From an uncultured Candidatus Melainabacteria bacterium (lineage in GTDB: Bacteria > Cyanobacteriota > Vampirovibrionia > Gastranaerophilales > Gastranaerophilaceae): a stretch of 6,464 nt of DNA. The position numbers and the translations under genes were made by a program. The stretch is from positions 1 to 6,464 of the forward strand of contig CAMOQI010000057.1 in the NCBI GenBank assembly GCA_946622835.1, given 5' to 3'. Positions 1-4,884 of this stretch are shown here, piece after piece (positions within the stretch are counted from its first letter, which is position 1; each line of letters starts with the position of its first letter). The notes below the pieces were generated by a model. The model saw only the letters and a list, made by a program, of their open reading frames with translations, did no database searches and was not told the DNA's origin.

Positions 1-191
1 CGTCTTATTTTGGGGCTGTTTTTAAATGCGGCAGCAACGCAATCGGCAACAGATAATTCCATTCCGTCTTGGATTATTATTGGTCTGAAAAGCTCACTGT
101 GATCGTGCGCATCATCTATTGCAAACGAAACGTTGCATGAAAAAAACGATATGCATATTAGGGCAGTGTAAAATATTTTCCTCATCTTCAT
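1..191 (-). CDS. TolC-family outer membrane efflux protein, N-terminal fragment (partial)
   Basis: This reading frame was found by translating the minus strand; it is open from the ATG at 191 to the window edge (63 codons). Residues 1-24 look like a Sec signal peptide: basic MKMRK start, hydrophobic core, and a VSFA end suggesting cleavage after Ala24. After a short acidic/histidine linker comes a segment near residues 44-63 (MELSVADCVAAAFKNSPKIR) that fits the first helix of TolC/OEP proteins, usually of the form 'L(T/S)LxxAVxxALxNNPxLxxA'. TolC-family proteins form trimeric outer-membrane channels for efflux pumps or type I secretion, so a diderm envelope is implied. A second ATG at 185 is an alternative start; neither has a clear ribosome site. 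The family call rests on this one segment because the rest lies outside the window. Cys19 is not in a convincing lipobox. Confidence 0.66.
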   Translation of the reverse strand, partial: MKMRKIFYTALICISFFSCNVSFAIDDAHDHSELFRPIIIQDGMELSVADCVAAAFKNSPKIR

Positions 192-261
192 AAAATTTAT
201 GTTATTACAAAAAAAATATTTGTAAAATGTGTGAAAATCGGATATATTTATGAGGTTAAAA
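192..261. promoter_or_regulatory. Divergent promoter region between TolC-like gene and rightward small ORF
   Basis: This very AT-rich 70-bp spacer separates two divergent genes and must hold both promoters unless they lie inside genes. Rightward, TTGTAA (220-225) and TATATT (243-248) are 17 bp apart, but the start point would fall on the ribosome site GAGG at 252-255; TAAAAT at 223-228 is an alternative -10 that leaves a normal leader. Leftward, TTTACA (complement of 221-226) and TAACAT (complement of 199-204) are 16 bp apart and would give a nearly leaderless TolC-like transcript. The candidate elements overlap, so the two promoters may compete. All assignments are by eye. Confidence 0.35.
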
Positions 262-366
262 ATGTCAATTTTTATTAAAAACATCGCGAATAATAAACTT
301 GTAAGCTTAGCAAAAAAATATTTTATCGGGTTTATAAAAAATTATGCAAATCCCTATAGTCAATAA
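262..366 (+). CDS. 34-aa leader-type small ORF overlapping the next gene
   Basis: The ATG at 262 is preceded by GAGG at 252-255 with a 6-nt gap, one of the best ribosome sites in the window. The frame encodes 34 residues (begins MSIFIKNIANNK, ends KNYANPYSQ) and stops with TAA at 364-366. It is rich in lysine, isoleucine and phenylalanine and could form a cationic amphipathic helix; there is no cysteine and no recognised domain. Its last 23 nt overlap the start of the 450-aa membrane protein in another frame, and that larger gene has no ribosome site of its own. Translational coupling, with this ORF delivering ribosomes to the larger gene, is a reasonable inference. It could equally be a functional small membrane-active peptide or a chance ORF. 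Confidence 0.45.
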   Translation: MSIFIKNIANNKLVSLAKKYFIGFIKNYANPYSQ

Positions 367-1696
367 AAAATATGATTCGTCTTTTGGAAACGGATTTTAT
401 AATATTACGCGGGAACTTGAATCAAGTATTCCTTTAAGTCGTGCGCTTGTTGATTTGTGCGGGGCTTCTGTTCCGTGGGTTATTATGGCAAATAACAGCG
501 CGGAACGAAAAGAAAAAATTCGCAAGTTCTCTTTTGATTACATAATTGCGTATCTTTCTCCTTTTGTCACATTGCCTTTATCTAACCGTTTTGCAATGAA
601 ATATATTGCCAAGCTCAATAAAAATTTTTGGTCAAACAATCATAAGGCTATCCACATTTCAAATGCTTTTTTGAAAGATGCTGATTCAATGATGTCAGAG
701 CTTTATAAAATGGGGAAAAATATGAAGAAAAACCCCATAGAAAGTTTGTATTACAAACTAAACCCCAATAAACAATACAATCCAAAACTTGATGTTGAAG
801 AACTTTTGAAATCTGTTGGCGGTGATAAAGAGAAATTAAGACAAAAACTCATCCGCTCAAAAAACGCCGTATTTATTTCGGATTGTTTGTTTACCGTTGG
901 TACAGTCGGGTCATTTTTGTTTATAAATAATGAAATAACAAAAAAGAAAACAGGGCAAAGCGGTTTCAGTGCCGAGATGCGTATGGCAGATAAAAGTATT
1001 GTTGAAAAACGTGCCGACAGTCATGAAAAAAATAAAAAAAGGAAGTATTTAACTTTTGCGGCTTTATTGACAGGAGCAACACTGGGTATGTCTTTGGCGG
1101 GATTTGCTACATTATATTCAAAAAGCTCAAATAAAATTATAAAGAGCTTGAGGGATTGTTCTAAATATTTTGATTATACCAAAGGGATTTATATGTCACG
1201 CCTGCCTTTCTTTCTGAATACAATGGTATTTGTGGCTGCTACTTTATTGGCCGCCAGAAATAGTACCGAAAGAAAAGATTTGGCGATAAGATCAGGGGTT
1301 GGAAATACGGTTTTCTTTGGCGGGGATTTGGTTTTAGGTAGTTTATTTACAAATCTCAGCGATAGAATATTTGGTACAAAACTTCGCAAGGATGACGGTT
1401 CTAACAATTCTTTTATAAATAAAATATTCCCCAAGGTAAAACACGTAGAGCAGGTTATTGAGGAGGTCGAACAGGGTAAAATATCTTCAGTAAATAAAAA
1501 AGTTTCTGTTGGAATTTTCTGGGCAAATATTTTAATCTTGATGGGTTCTATCGGATATTTAATTCCTAAAGTTATAAACAAAATGATAAGAAAAGATGTT
1601 GATAAAGATGTTCAAGCACAAAAGTCAATTAGCGGATTGGCAAATTTTGCGTATTCAAAACCATTGCGGATGGAAGATTTTATAAGAAATAAATAG
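344..1696 (+). CDS. Multi-pass membrane protein of unknown function with internal NSxERK repeat
   Basis: A 450-residue protein that I cannot assign to a characterised family. Hydrophobic segments, likely membrane helices, lie near residues 64-80, 174-194, 236-258, 287-304, 322-338 and 388-412, separated by lysine-rich soluble loops (notably 95-172 and 342-386). The motif A-x-N-S-(A/T)-E-R-K occurs twice, at 49-56 and 304-311. Each copy directly follows a hydrophobic stretch and precedes a run ending in 'LSNRF' or 'LSDRIF', which suggests an internal duplication. There is no cleavable signal peptide; the N-terminus has a short 'SSFGNGFYN' segment. An in-frame stop at 335-337 excludes a longer start, and no ribosome site precedes the ATG at 344, so initiation probably depends on the overlapping small ORF upstream. 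Coding is supported by length and coherent helix pattern. The resemblance to lineage-specific Gastranaerophilales membrane proteins is from memory. Confidence 0.85.
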   Translation: MQIPIVNKKYDSSFGNGFYNITRELESSIPLSRALVDLCGASVPWVIMANNSAERKEKIRKFSFDYIIAYLSPFVTLPLSNRFAMKYIAKLNKNFWSNNHKAIHISNAFLKDADSMMSELYKMGKNMKKNPIESLYYKLNPNKQYNPKLDVEELLKSVGGDKEKLRQKLIRSKNAVFISDCLFTVGTVGSFLFINNEITKKKTGQSGFSAEMRMADKSIVEKRADSHEKNKKRKYLTFAALLTGATLGMSLAGFATLYSKSSNKIIKSLRDCSKYFDYTKGIYMSRLPFFLNTMVFVAATLLAARNSTERKDLAIRSGVGNTVFFGGDLVLGSLFTNLSDRIFGTKLRKDDGSNNSFINKIFPKVKHVEQVIEEVEQGKISSVNKKVSVGIFWANILILMGSIGYLIPKVINKMIRKDVDKDVQAQKSISGLANFAYSKPLRMEDFIRNK

Positions 1697-1720
1697 TTTG
1701 TATATTCATTTATCTTAAAT

Positions 1721-1748
1721 TTGTTTGCTTAGTATATATTAGTAATAT
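1721..1748 (+). promoter_or_regulatory. Candidate promoter for the 177-aa exported protein
   Basis: TTGTTT (1721-1726) and TAATAT (1743-1748) are separated by 16 bp in the AT-rich gap after the 450-aa gene. A second possible -10, TATTAT at 1773-1778, lacks a good -35. No hairpin terminator is visible in the gap, so read-through from the upstream gene is also possible. Confidence 0.3.
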
Positions 1749-1815
1749 GAAGAAAAATTTATAAAATTATGATATTATATCCTGTATTAAATTGTAGTAA
1801 TAAAAAGGGGGTTAT

Positions 1816-2349
1816 ATGAAAAAATTTGTATTATTTGTGCTTATATTATCATTAGGTTTGTTTTCTATCGCACAGGCAAAAGTTTTGAAAGGAAAGGCAA
1901 TAGACGAAATTTCGACGCAAGCACCAAAAGATACTATTAGTATAAAAGTTTCCAGAAACTTTTCGTTAAATAATGAAATAACTTTAAAGAAAAATTATAT
2001 ATTGACCGGTAAAATGCAAAATATTACAGAACCGGATAAGTGGCATCATAACGCATCATTTACATTTATTCCAACATCGTATACCGATTTGAATGGTGAA
2101 AAACATATAATTACTCAAGAAATAAAAGCAACTTACAGACAAAAAATGAAACCTGATTATAAACATTCAGAAATATCTTTGGGTAATTTTATGTTTTCTC
2201 CTGCGTATATCGATGATACAAAAAAAATTATTCACGGGGAAGGCAAAGAAGTATGGGATGAATATGCGAATCGTTCAACACCATGGGGTAAGGGTGTTCA
2301 GATTGATATAAAACCACGAGAAACAATATATTTTAATTTCCCTGATTAA
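1816..2349 (+). CDS. Exported protein of unknown function (signal peptide, beta-rich)
   Basis: A 177-residue protein with a classic Sec signal peptide: MKK, a hydrophobic core to about residue 18, then AQA, so cleavage after Ala21 is likely. The mature part (about 156 aa) alternates short hydrophobic and polar residues as in beta-strands, for example 'EITLKKNYILTGKMQNI' near 54-70 and 'NASFTFIPTSYTDLNGEKH' near 79-97. It has no cysteines, so no lipoprotein signal and no disulphides. The phrase order 'strand - TGKM - ASFTFIPTSYTD' reminds me of periplasmic proteins from gut Melainabacteria, but I cannot name a family. The start is well fixed by a purine-rich ribosome site (AAGGGGG, 1805-1811) four bases before the ATG. 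Periplasmic or surface location is inferred from the signal peptide. It stands alone before the REP region. Confidence 0.85.
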   Translation: MKKFVLFVLILSLGLFSIAQAKVLKGKAIDEISTQAPKDTISIKVSRNFSLNNEITLKKNYILTGKMQNITEPDKWHHNASFTFIPTSYTDLNGEKHIITQEIKATYRQKMKPDYKHSEISLGNFMFSPAYIDDTKKIIHGEGKEVWDEYANRSTPWGKGVQIDIKPRETIYFNFPD

Positions 2350-2359
2350 AAATTAAAAA

Positions 2360-2387
2360 GCTATGCGTACATTGTTATCACGCATGC
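2360..2387 (+). terminator. Possible weak terminator hairpin after the exported protein gene
   Basis: ATGCGT (2363-2368) pairs with ACGCAT (2380-2385); two more G-C pairs form outside if T2362 is bulged, with an 11-nt loop. It begins 11 bases after the stop codon of the exported protein. The following bases are AT-rich but lack a clean T run, so it may only be a 3'-end stabilising stem. Confidence 0.3.
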
Positions 2388-2405
2388 ATTATTGGTTTGT
2401 AGCCT

Positions 2406-2429
2406 GTAGGTTTGGCATACTTGCCCAAC
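2406..2429 (+). repeat. REP element, forward copy 1 (degenerate)
   Basis: The 24-nt element begins with the tetranucleotide GTAG and continues as a palindrome with right arm GCCCAAC and loop ATACTT. The left arm here is GTTTGGC instead of the GTTGGGC seen in the other forward copies, so one stem pair is mismatched. A GTAG (or GGAG) head 5' of an imperfect hairpin is the hallmark of REPs recognised by RAYT transposases. Confidence 0.75.
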
Positions 2430-2432
2430 AGT

Positions 2433-2585
2433 AATATACATTACAATTCGATGAAGCATTATAATATTGCACCTAAAGATTGGCAATATTCGTCATTTAA
2501 TAAATTTGTACAAAATGGATATTATGAACAAGATTGGTGTAATTTTGAAGATAAGTACTATATAAATGAATTAGATTATGAATAG
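2433..2585 (+). pseudogene. REP-associated tyrosine transposase (RAYT), C-terminal remnant
   Basis: The frame reads NIHYNSMKHYNIAPKDWQYS then SFNKFVQNGYYEQDW and ends at TAG 2583-2585. This closely fits the conserved C-terminus of RAYT/TnpA-REP proteins (COG1943, transposase 17 family), typically 'YIHxNPVKHGLVxxPxDWPYSSFHRYVxxGxYPxDW'. RAYTs are HUH-superfamily nucleases that cleave and join single-stranded DNA at REP hairpins. Only about 50 codons remain of a usual length of some 150-230; the HUH motif and most of the catalytic domain are absent. No start codon or ribosome site exists, and the fragment begins 3 bases after the left REP, so a deletion appears to have fused that REP to the gene's tail. 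It is too short to be in a normal ORF list and was recognised by motif. Confidence 0.78.
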
Positions 2586-2596
2586 CGGGAAATAAT

Positions 2597-2629
2597 AGTT
2601 TTTGTTGGGTTTCACCCAACCTACTTACT
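2597..2629 (-). repeat. REP element, inverted copy 1
   Basis: The core at 2604-2624 contains the near-perfect palindrome GTTGGGTTTCACCCAAC (7-bp arms, 3-nt loop) followed by CTAC, the complement of the GTAG head, so the element points leftward. A 33-bp stretch (2597-2629) is identical to the copy at 3375-3407. It lies 18 bp after the stop of the transposase remnant, the usual position for the inverted REP in a rayt locus. Confidence 0.8.
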
Positions 2630-2703
2630 TAATCATAATACCTACCTTCCATTAGTAGTTTTTGATTAATGATTTATCTTAGTTTGTCAACAGTGCATTA
2701 TTT

Positions 2704-2991
2704 CTAAAATTTTTTATTGTAATTCATTATTGTTAGGTAGTCTTTTGTTAAAAAATTATGTTTGCAAGCCTCTTTAATTTTTGCAATCTCTTCCGGTGTA
2801 AATTGTCTTTTATAAATGTTTATATTGTCATTATTATTTGGTGGTGGATTACCGCCTGCACCACAACGAAAATAGAATTGTTTTAGTTTTTCTTTTGGTC
2901 TTAAATCTTTCATTACTCCAAAGGGATGCAAAGCATCTTTTATAATTATTTGGGTTGTAACTTTTCTCATCGGTTGAATAATAACAGGCAT
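2704..2991 (-). CDS. Hypothetical 95-aa protein
   Basis: I do not recognise this protein. The frame is open further upstream (to 3108), but the extra N-terminus would be translated REP sequence ('GQVCPTYRL'). AAAGGA lies 6 nt before the ATG at 2991, so MPVIIQPM is the likely start, giving 95 residues; a Met at 3003 overlaps that ribosome site. The protein has a basic N-terminal half (RKVTTQIIIKDALHPFG), a Gly/Pro/Asn-rich linker near 50-62 (GAGGNPPPNNN), and a C-terminal stretch 'FTPEEIAKIKEACKHNFLTKDYL' that looks helical. No membrane segment or signal peptide is seen. It sits between the inverted REP at 2604 and the forward REP at 3067, the latter about 75 bp upstream of its start. A nucleic-acid-binding or antitoxin-like role would be speculation. 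Confidence 0.55.
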   Translation of the reverse strand: MPVIIQPMRKVTTQIIIKDALHPFGVMKDLRPKEKLKQFYFRCGAGGNPPPNNNDNINIYKRQFTPEEIAKIKEACKHNFLTKDYLTIMNYNKKF

Positions 2992-3060
2992 AATAAGTCC
3001 TTTCATTTGTATATCTATATGAAAACACATAAAAAAATAATTTGCTATCTTAATATTTTT

Positions 3061-3111
3061 TAGTCTGTAGGTTGGGCATACTTGCCCAACAATAATTTTT
3101 GGGTGCAAATA
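3061..3111 (+). repeat. REP element, forward copy 2, with conserved flanks
   Basis: The REP core is 3067-3090: GTAG head, GTTGGGC and GCCCAAC arms, loop ATACTT. The repeat extends on both sides: 3061-3111 matches 3855-3905 with two differences in 51 bp, so the mobile or amplified unit is longer than the hairpin. Its downstream tail begins AATAATTT. Confidence 0.85.
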
Positions 3112-3342
3112 TTAGGACAAAAAGTGCAAATAAACGGACATTTTTGATCTCGAAACCGGACTGTCTTGGATTTTTTGCGTTAAACGAGTCTTCGGATTTT
3201 GCCTGCAAGAACACTGTTCTTTTGTCAAAAGTCCTCCGCTCTCTGCAAAAAATCCGCTTTCGGACATTTCAACTCAACCAACTTCCGACCTTAATAAATT
3301 GGCAAAAGCTAAATTGCTTCGGGTTTTCGGCATCGCAATGAT
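3112..3342. other. REP-bounded structured segment without a convincing gene
   Basis: This 231-bp stretch lies between a forward REP and an inverted REP. An 80-codon frame crosses it (TTG start at 3099), but the start lies in the REP tail, no ribosome site is present and the peptide has no recognisable feature. The DNA instead shows structure: GGATTTTTTGC (3168-3178) is an exact inverted repeat of 3245-3255, and between them AAGAACA/TGTTCTT (3207-3213 and 3215-3221) forms a palindrome about a single C. CGGACATTT occurs directly repeated at 3135-3143 and 3261-3269. It could be a small RNA, a MITE-like filler, or debris of an old gene. Confidence 0.4.
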
Positions 3343-3834
3343 ATGAACCATTTCCGAGCAAATGTTCTGAAAAAAGTTTTTGTTGGGTTTCACCCAACCT
3401 ACTTACTACCGACACTACAACATGAAAATAGTGATCGGTATTGGGATTATCGAACTTATGAGTATGATCAAGAAGGCAGGTGTGTGCGAATTAGAGATTA
3501 TAATCCTTCTATAGTTAAAAAAGATGGTAAAGATATATGGATAAAAGATAATGGAGCTACTTATATTGCGCTGAAGGAAGGATTCCCTCATTTAGGAGCA
3601 TACTGTGATACTGTCGGAACACGTTTTAACATTGCAGAACATATGCAAAACAGAGAAAAGTTTATTTGGTCTGAAGAAATTACTAAATATGATGATAAAG
3701 GGGATATGATATCTCAAACAACATCTTATCCACATGGAAATACAAGAGATGAAATTGATAATGATGGATTGATTACAACATATGATTATGATAATAATAT
3801 AATTTCTCAAAAATATATTAATTTAGATGACTAA
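3343..3834 (+). CDS. YD-repeat-like protein fragment with REP-encoded N-terminus (probably a truncated gene)
   Basis: The frame encodes 163 residues from the ATG at 3343, but residues 12-22 (KVFVGFHPTYL) are simply the inverted REP read in frame, and no ribosome site precedes the ATG. The genuine part probably begins after about residue 24. It contains three loosely similar segments of the kind 'YDxxGxxxxxxxY': YEYDQEGRCVRIRDY (39-53), KYDDKGDMISQTTSY (115-129) and YDYDNNIISQKYINL. These resemble YD/RHS-type repeats, which build beta-rich shells in surface and toxin-delivery proteins, but they are degenerate and the RHS core is absent. The soluble region is acidic and tyrosine-rich, with no signal peptide. 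The simplest reading is the 3' part of a larger gene whose front was replaced by REP DNA. A functional short protein cannot be excluded because the frame is intact to its TAA. Confidence 0.5.
   Translation: MNHFRANVLKKVFVGFHPTYLLPTLQHENSDRYWDYRTYEYDQEGRCVRIRDYNPSIVKKDGKDIWIKDNGATYIALKEGFPHLGAYCDTVGTRFNIAEHMQNREKFIWSEEITKYDDKGDMISQTTSYPHGNTRDEIDNDGLITTYDYDNNIISQKYINLDD
3375..3407 (-). repeat. REP element, inverted copy 2
   Basis: Core 3382-3402 has GTTGGGTTTCACCCAAC followed by CTAC. The 33-bp stretch is identical to 2597-2629. It lies inside the open frame of the YD-repeat-like ORF and is translated in frame there. Confidence 0.85.
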
Positions 3835-3860
3835 ATAATAATTCTTTTAAAGAATAGTCT

Positions 3861-3943
3861 GTAGGTTGGGCATACTTGCCCAACAATAATTTATGGGTGT
3901 AAATAGTAGTACCCTACAAAGCTGGGGCGGAAGGAGTGTCTTG
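3861..3943 (+). repeat. 83-bp direct repeat, copy A: REP forward copy 3 plus tRNA-Gln tail
   Basis: It begins with a perfect forward REP (3861-3884; GTAG head, GTTGGGC/GCCCAAC arms). This is followed by the conserved tail, a short spacer ending in ACCCTACAAAG, and CTGGGGCGGAAGGA at 3922-3935, which equals the 3' end of the tRNA-Gln gene at 5076-5089. The whole 83 bp recurs at 4802-4884 with a single difference (G3936 versus T4877). Confidence 0.85.
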
Positions 3944-4020
3944 CTCGCTCGCAATAAACGGCGTTGCAGGCGGGTCTCAACGCCCCGCCTTTCAGCCTCT
4001 GCTCGCTCGCGCTGTAAAAG
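3944..4020. other. GC-rich hairpin island A
   Basis: A locally GC-rich stretch in otherwise AT-rich DNA, directly after repeat copy A. TGCTCGCTCGC occurs at 3942-3952 and again at 4000-4010. Two hairpins compete: GGCGTTG/CAACGCC (3960-3966 with 3978-3984) and AGGCGGG/CCCGCCT (3968-3974 with 3984-3990). They share C3984 and are interleaved, so a switch or pseudoknot-like fold is possible. An 88-codon frame through it looks spurious. From 4021 to 4091 I see only AT-rich spacer. Confidence 0.5.
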
Positions 4021-4091
4021 AACAAGTGATTTAAGAATTTTAAATAGAGAATATGATGATTTTCACTTACTATTTTTTTATACATTTAAAC

Positions 4092-4703
4092 CTACCAAAA
4101 CTTGTAAGGTATTTGGTTTATACTACCGTTTAAAGGATACTGATGTCTTAGTATGTTAGTTTTATTATTAATTTCAGAAATAGAACCTTTTCTTACATAC
4201 TCTATAGTTTTTTCATACTGCGGTTTTTCTTTGAGAGGTTCATAGACTACAAAGTTATCCAAATAAGGAAAATTCGGGTTATCAGCATACATTCTTCTTT
4301 GCAGTTTATTTTTGAGTTTGCTTACTGTTCTGACCGTTTTAAATTTGTCATTTACAAAATCTAAAATCGTTGTTATTGTTGTTATTTTTTTTAGAAATGG
4401 TTTTGTTTTTAATAAATCATCTGATTGAGAATCATACATATTAATAAAACTTTTATCAATTTGTACATATTCTGCCATTTCTTGCTTTAATTTGTCATTC
4501 ATTATTCTTGTAGATGATAATGAACTTATTATTCCCTGATAGTGTGCACTTTTCTTTACTGTATATTGATAATCTCCACGATAAGAATTATTTTTGTCGT
4601 AAAGGTTATAGCATTTATTATAACCTCGTGTCCGAAACTCTTTATTCAATTCAAACCGAGATATATTGGTTTTGACAAATTGCTTAACAGGATTAACTTT
4701 CAT
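4092..4703 (-). CDS. Hypothetical 203-aa protein
   Basis: An intact gene I do not recognise. The start is well supported: AAGGAG lies 9 nt before the ATG at 4703. The protein is basic and rich in Lys, Asn, Tyr and Thr. It has no signal peptide or membrane helix. Segments that look helical are near 68-92 (MNDKLKQEMAEYVQIDKSFI) and 103-138 (a KKITTITTILDFVNDKFKTV stretch running into KLKNKLQRRM). The C-terminal third is Pro/Tyr/Asn-rich (DNPNFPYLDNFVVYEPLKEK) and probably extended. The MKVNP start resembles other lineage-specific proteins of this kind of organism. The gene is enclosed by REP copy A on its 3' side and a diverged palindrome plus REP copy B on its 5' side, so it may be accessory cargo. 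A toxin, effector or structural role cannot be told from sequence. Confidence 0.75.
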   Translation of the reverse strand: MKVNPVKQFVKTNISRFELNKEFRTRGYNKCYNLYDKNNSYRGDYQYTVKKSAHYQGIISSLSSTRIMNDKLKQEMAEYVQIDKSFINMYDSQSDDLLKTKPFLKKITTITTILDFVNDKFKTVRTVSKLKNKLQRRMYADNPNFPYLDNFVVYEPLKEKPQYEKTIEYVRKGSISEINNKTNILRHQYPLNGSINQIPYKFW

Positions 4704-4737
4704 ATATATGTACTCCTTAATTTATCCGTTTGAGCAT

Positions 4738-4743
4738 AGTATA
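4738..4743 (-). promoter_or_regulatory. Candidate -10 element for the 203-aa gene
   Basis: TATACT on the minus strand would place a transcript start near 4731 and a leader of about 28 nt containing the AAGGAG site. The -35 is poor: TTTACT lies 15 bp upstream on that strand. Weak evidence. Confidence 0.3.
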
Positions 4744-4767
4744 TCATAAAATAACCACAGTAAATAG

Positions 4768-4785
4768 GTCGGGTTTTACCCGGAC
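4768..4785. repeat. Possible diverged REP-like palindrome
   Basis: GTCGGGTTTTACCCGGAC forms an imperfect hairpin (GTC-GGGT against ACCCGGAC) and shares GGGTTT-ACCC with the inverted REPs. It lies 16 bp before the forward REP of repeat copy B. It lacks an exact GTAG/CTAC head, so it may be a decayed or different REP class, or an unrelated stem. Confidence 0.4.
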
Positions 4786-4801
4786 AGGAACTTTTGAGCA
4801 G

Positions 4802-4884
4802 GTAGGTTGGGCATACTTGCCCAACAATAATTTATGGGTGTAAATAGTAGTACCCTACAAAGCTGGGGCGGAAGGATTGTCTTG
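4802..4884 (+). repeat. 83-bp direct repeat, copy B: REP forward copy 4 plus tRNA-Gln tail
   Basis: Second copy of the 83-bp unit. The perfect REP is 4802-4825 and the tRNA-Gln 3'-end copy is CTGGGGCGGAAGGATT at 4863-4878, 16 of 16 identical to 5076-5091 and in the same orientation as the gene. Identity to the tRNA starts exactly at the discriminator base and ends in the T loop. Confidence 0.85.

Larger units (their letters stand above)
2406..2624 (+). mobile_element. Decayed REP-rayt-inverted REP unit
   Basis: A forward REP (2406-2429), the C-terminal remnant of a REP-associated tyrosine transposase (2433-2585), and an inverted REP (2604-2624) lie in direct succession. This is the arrangement known for RAYT genes, single-strand transposase relatives of IS200/IS605 TnpA that are flanked by the REPs they are thought to mobilise. 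Only the last 50 codons of the transposase remain, so the unit cannot act by itself. The left REP has one stem mismatch, consistent with decay. It may have been the source or a trapped copy for the other REPs in this window. Confidence 0.65.

Noticed and set aside
1189..1581. 130-codon minus-strand frame
   Set aside because: It lies wholly inside the 450-aa membrane protein gene on the opposite strand and shows no independent start signal.
2992..3108. Longer N-terminus for the 95-aa minus-strand protein
   Set aside because: The extra residues are translated REP sequence, and a good ribosome site (AAAGGA) lies directly before the ATG at 2991.
3099..3341. 80-codon plus-strand frame with TTG start
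   Set aside because: The start lies in the REP tail with no ribosome site, the peptide shows no domain or helix pattern, and the DNA is better explained by inverted repeats.
3893..4159. 88-codon plus-strand frame
   Set aside because: It begins in the repeat tail, crosses the tRNA-tail copy and hairpin island, and overlaps the 3' end of the better supported 203-aa gene on the other strand.
2406..4825. The spaced palindromic repeats as a CRISPR array
   Set aside because: Copies are irregularly spaced (hundreds of bp), in both orientations, and headed by GTAG; no regular spacers or cas genes are present.
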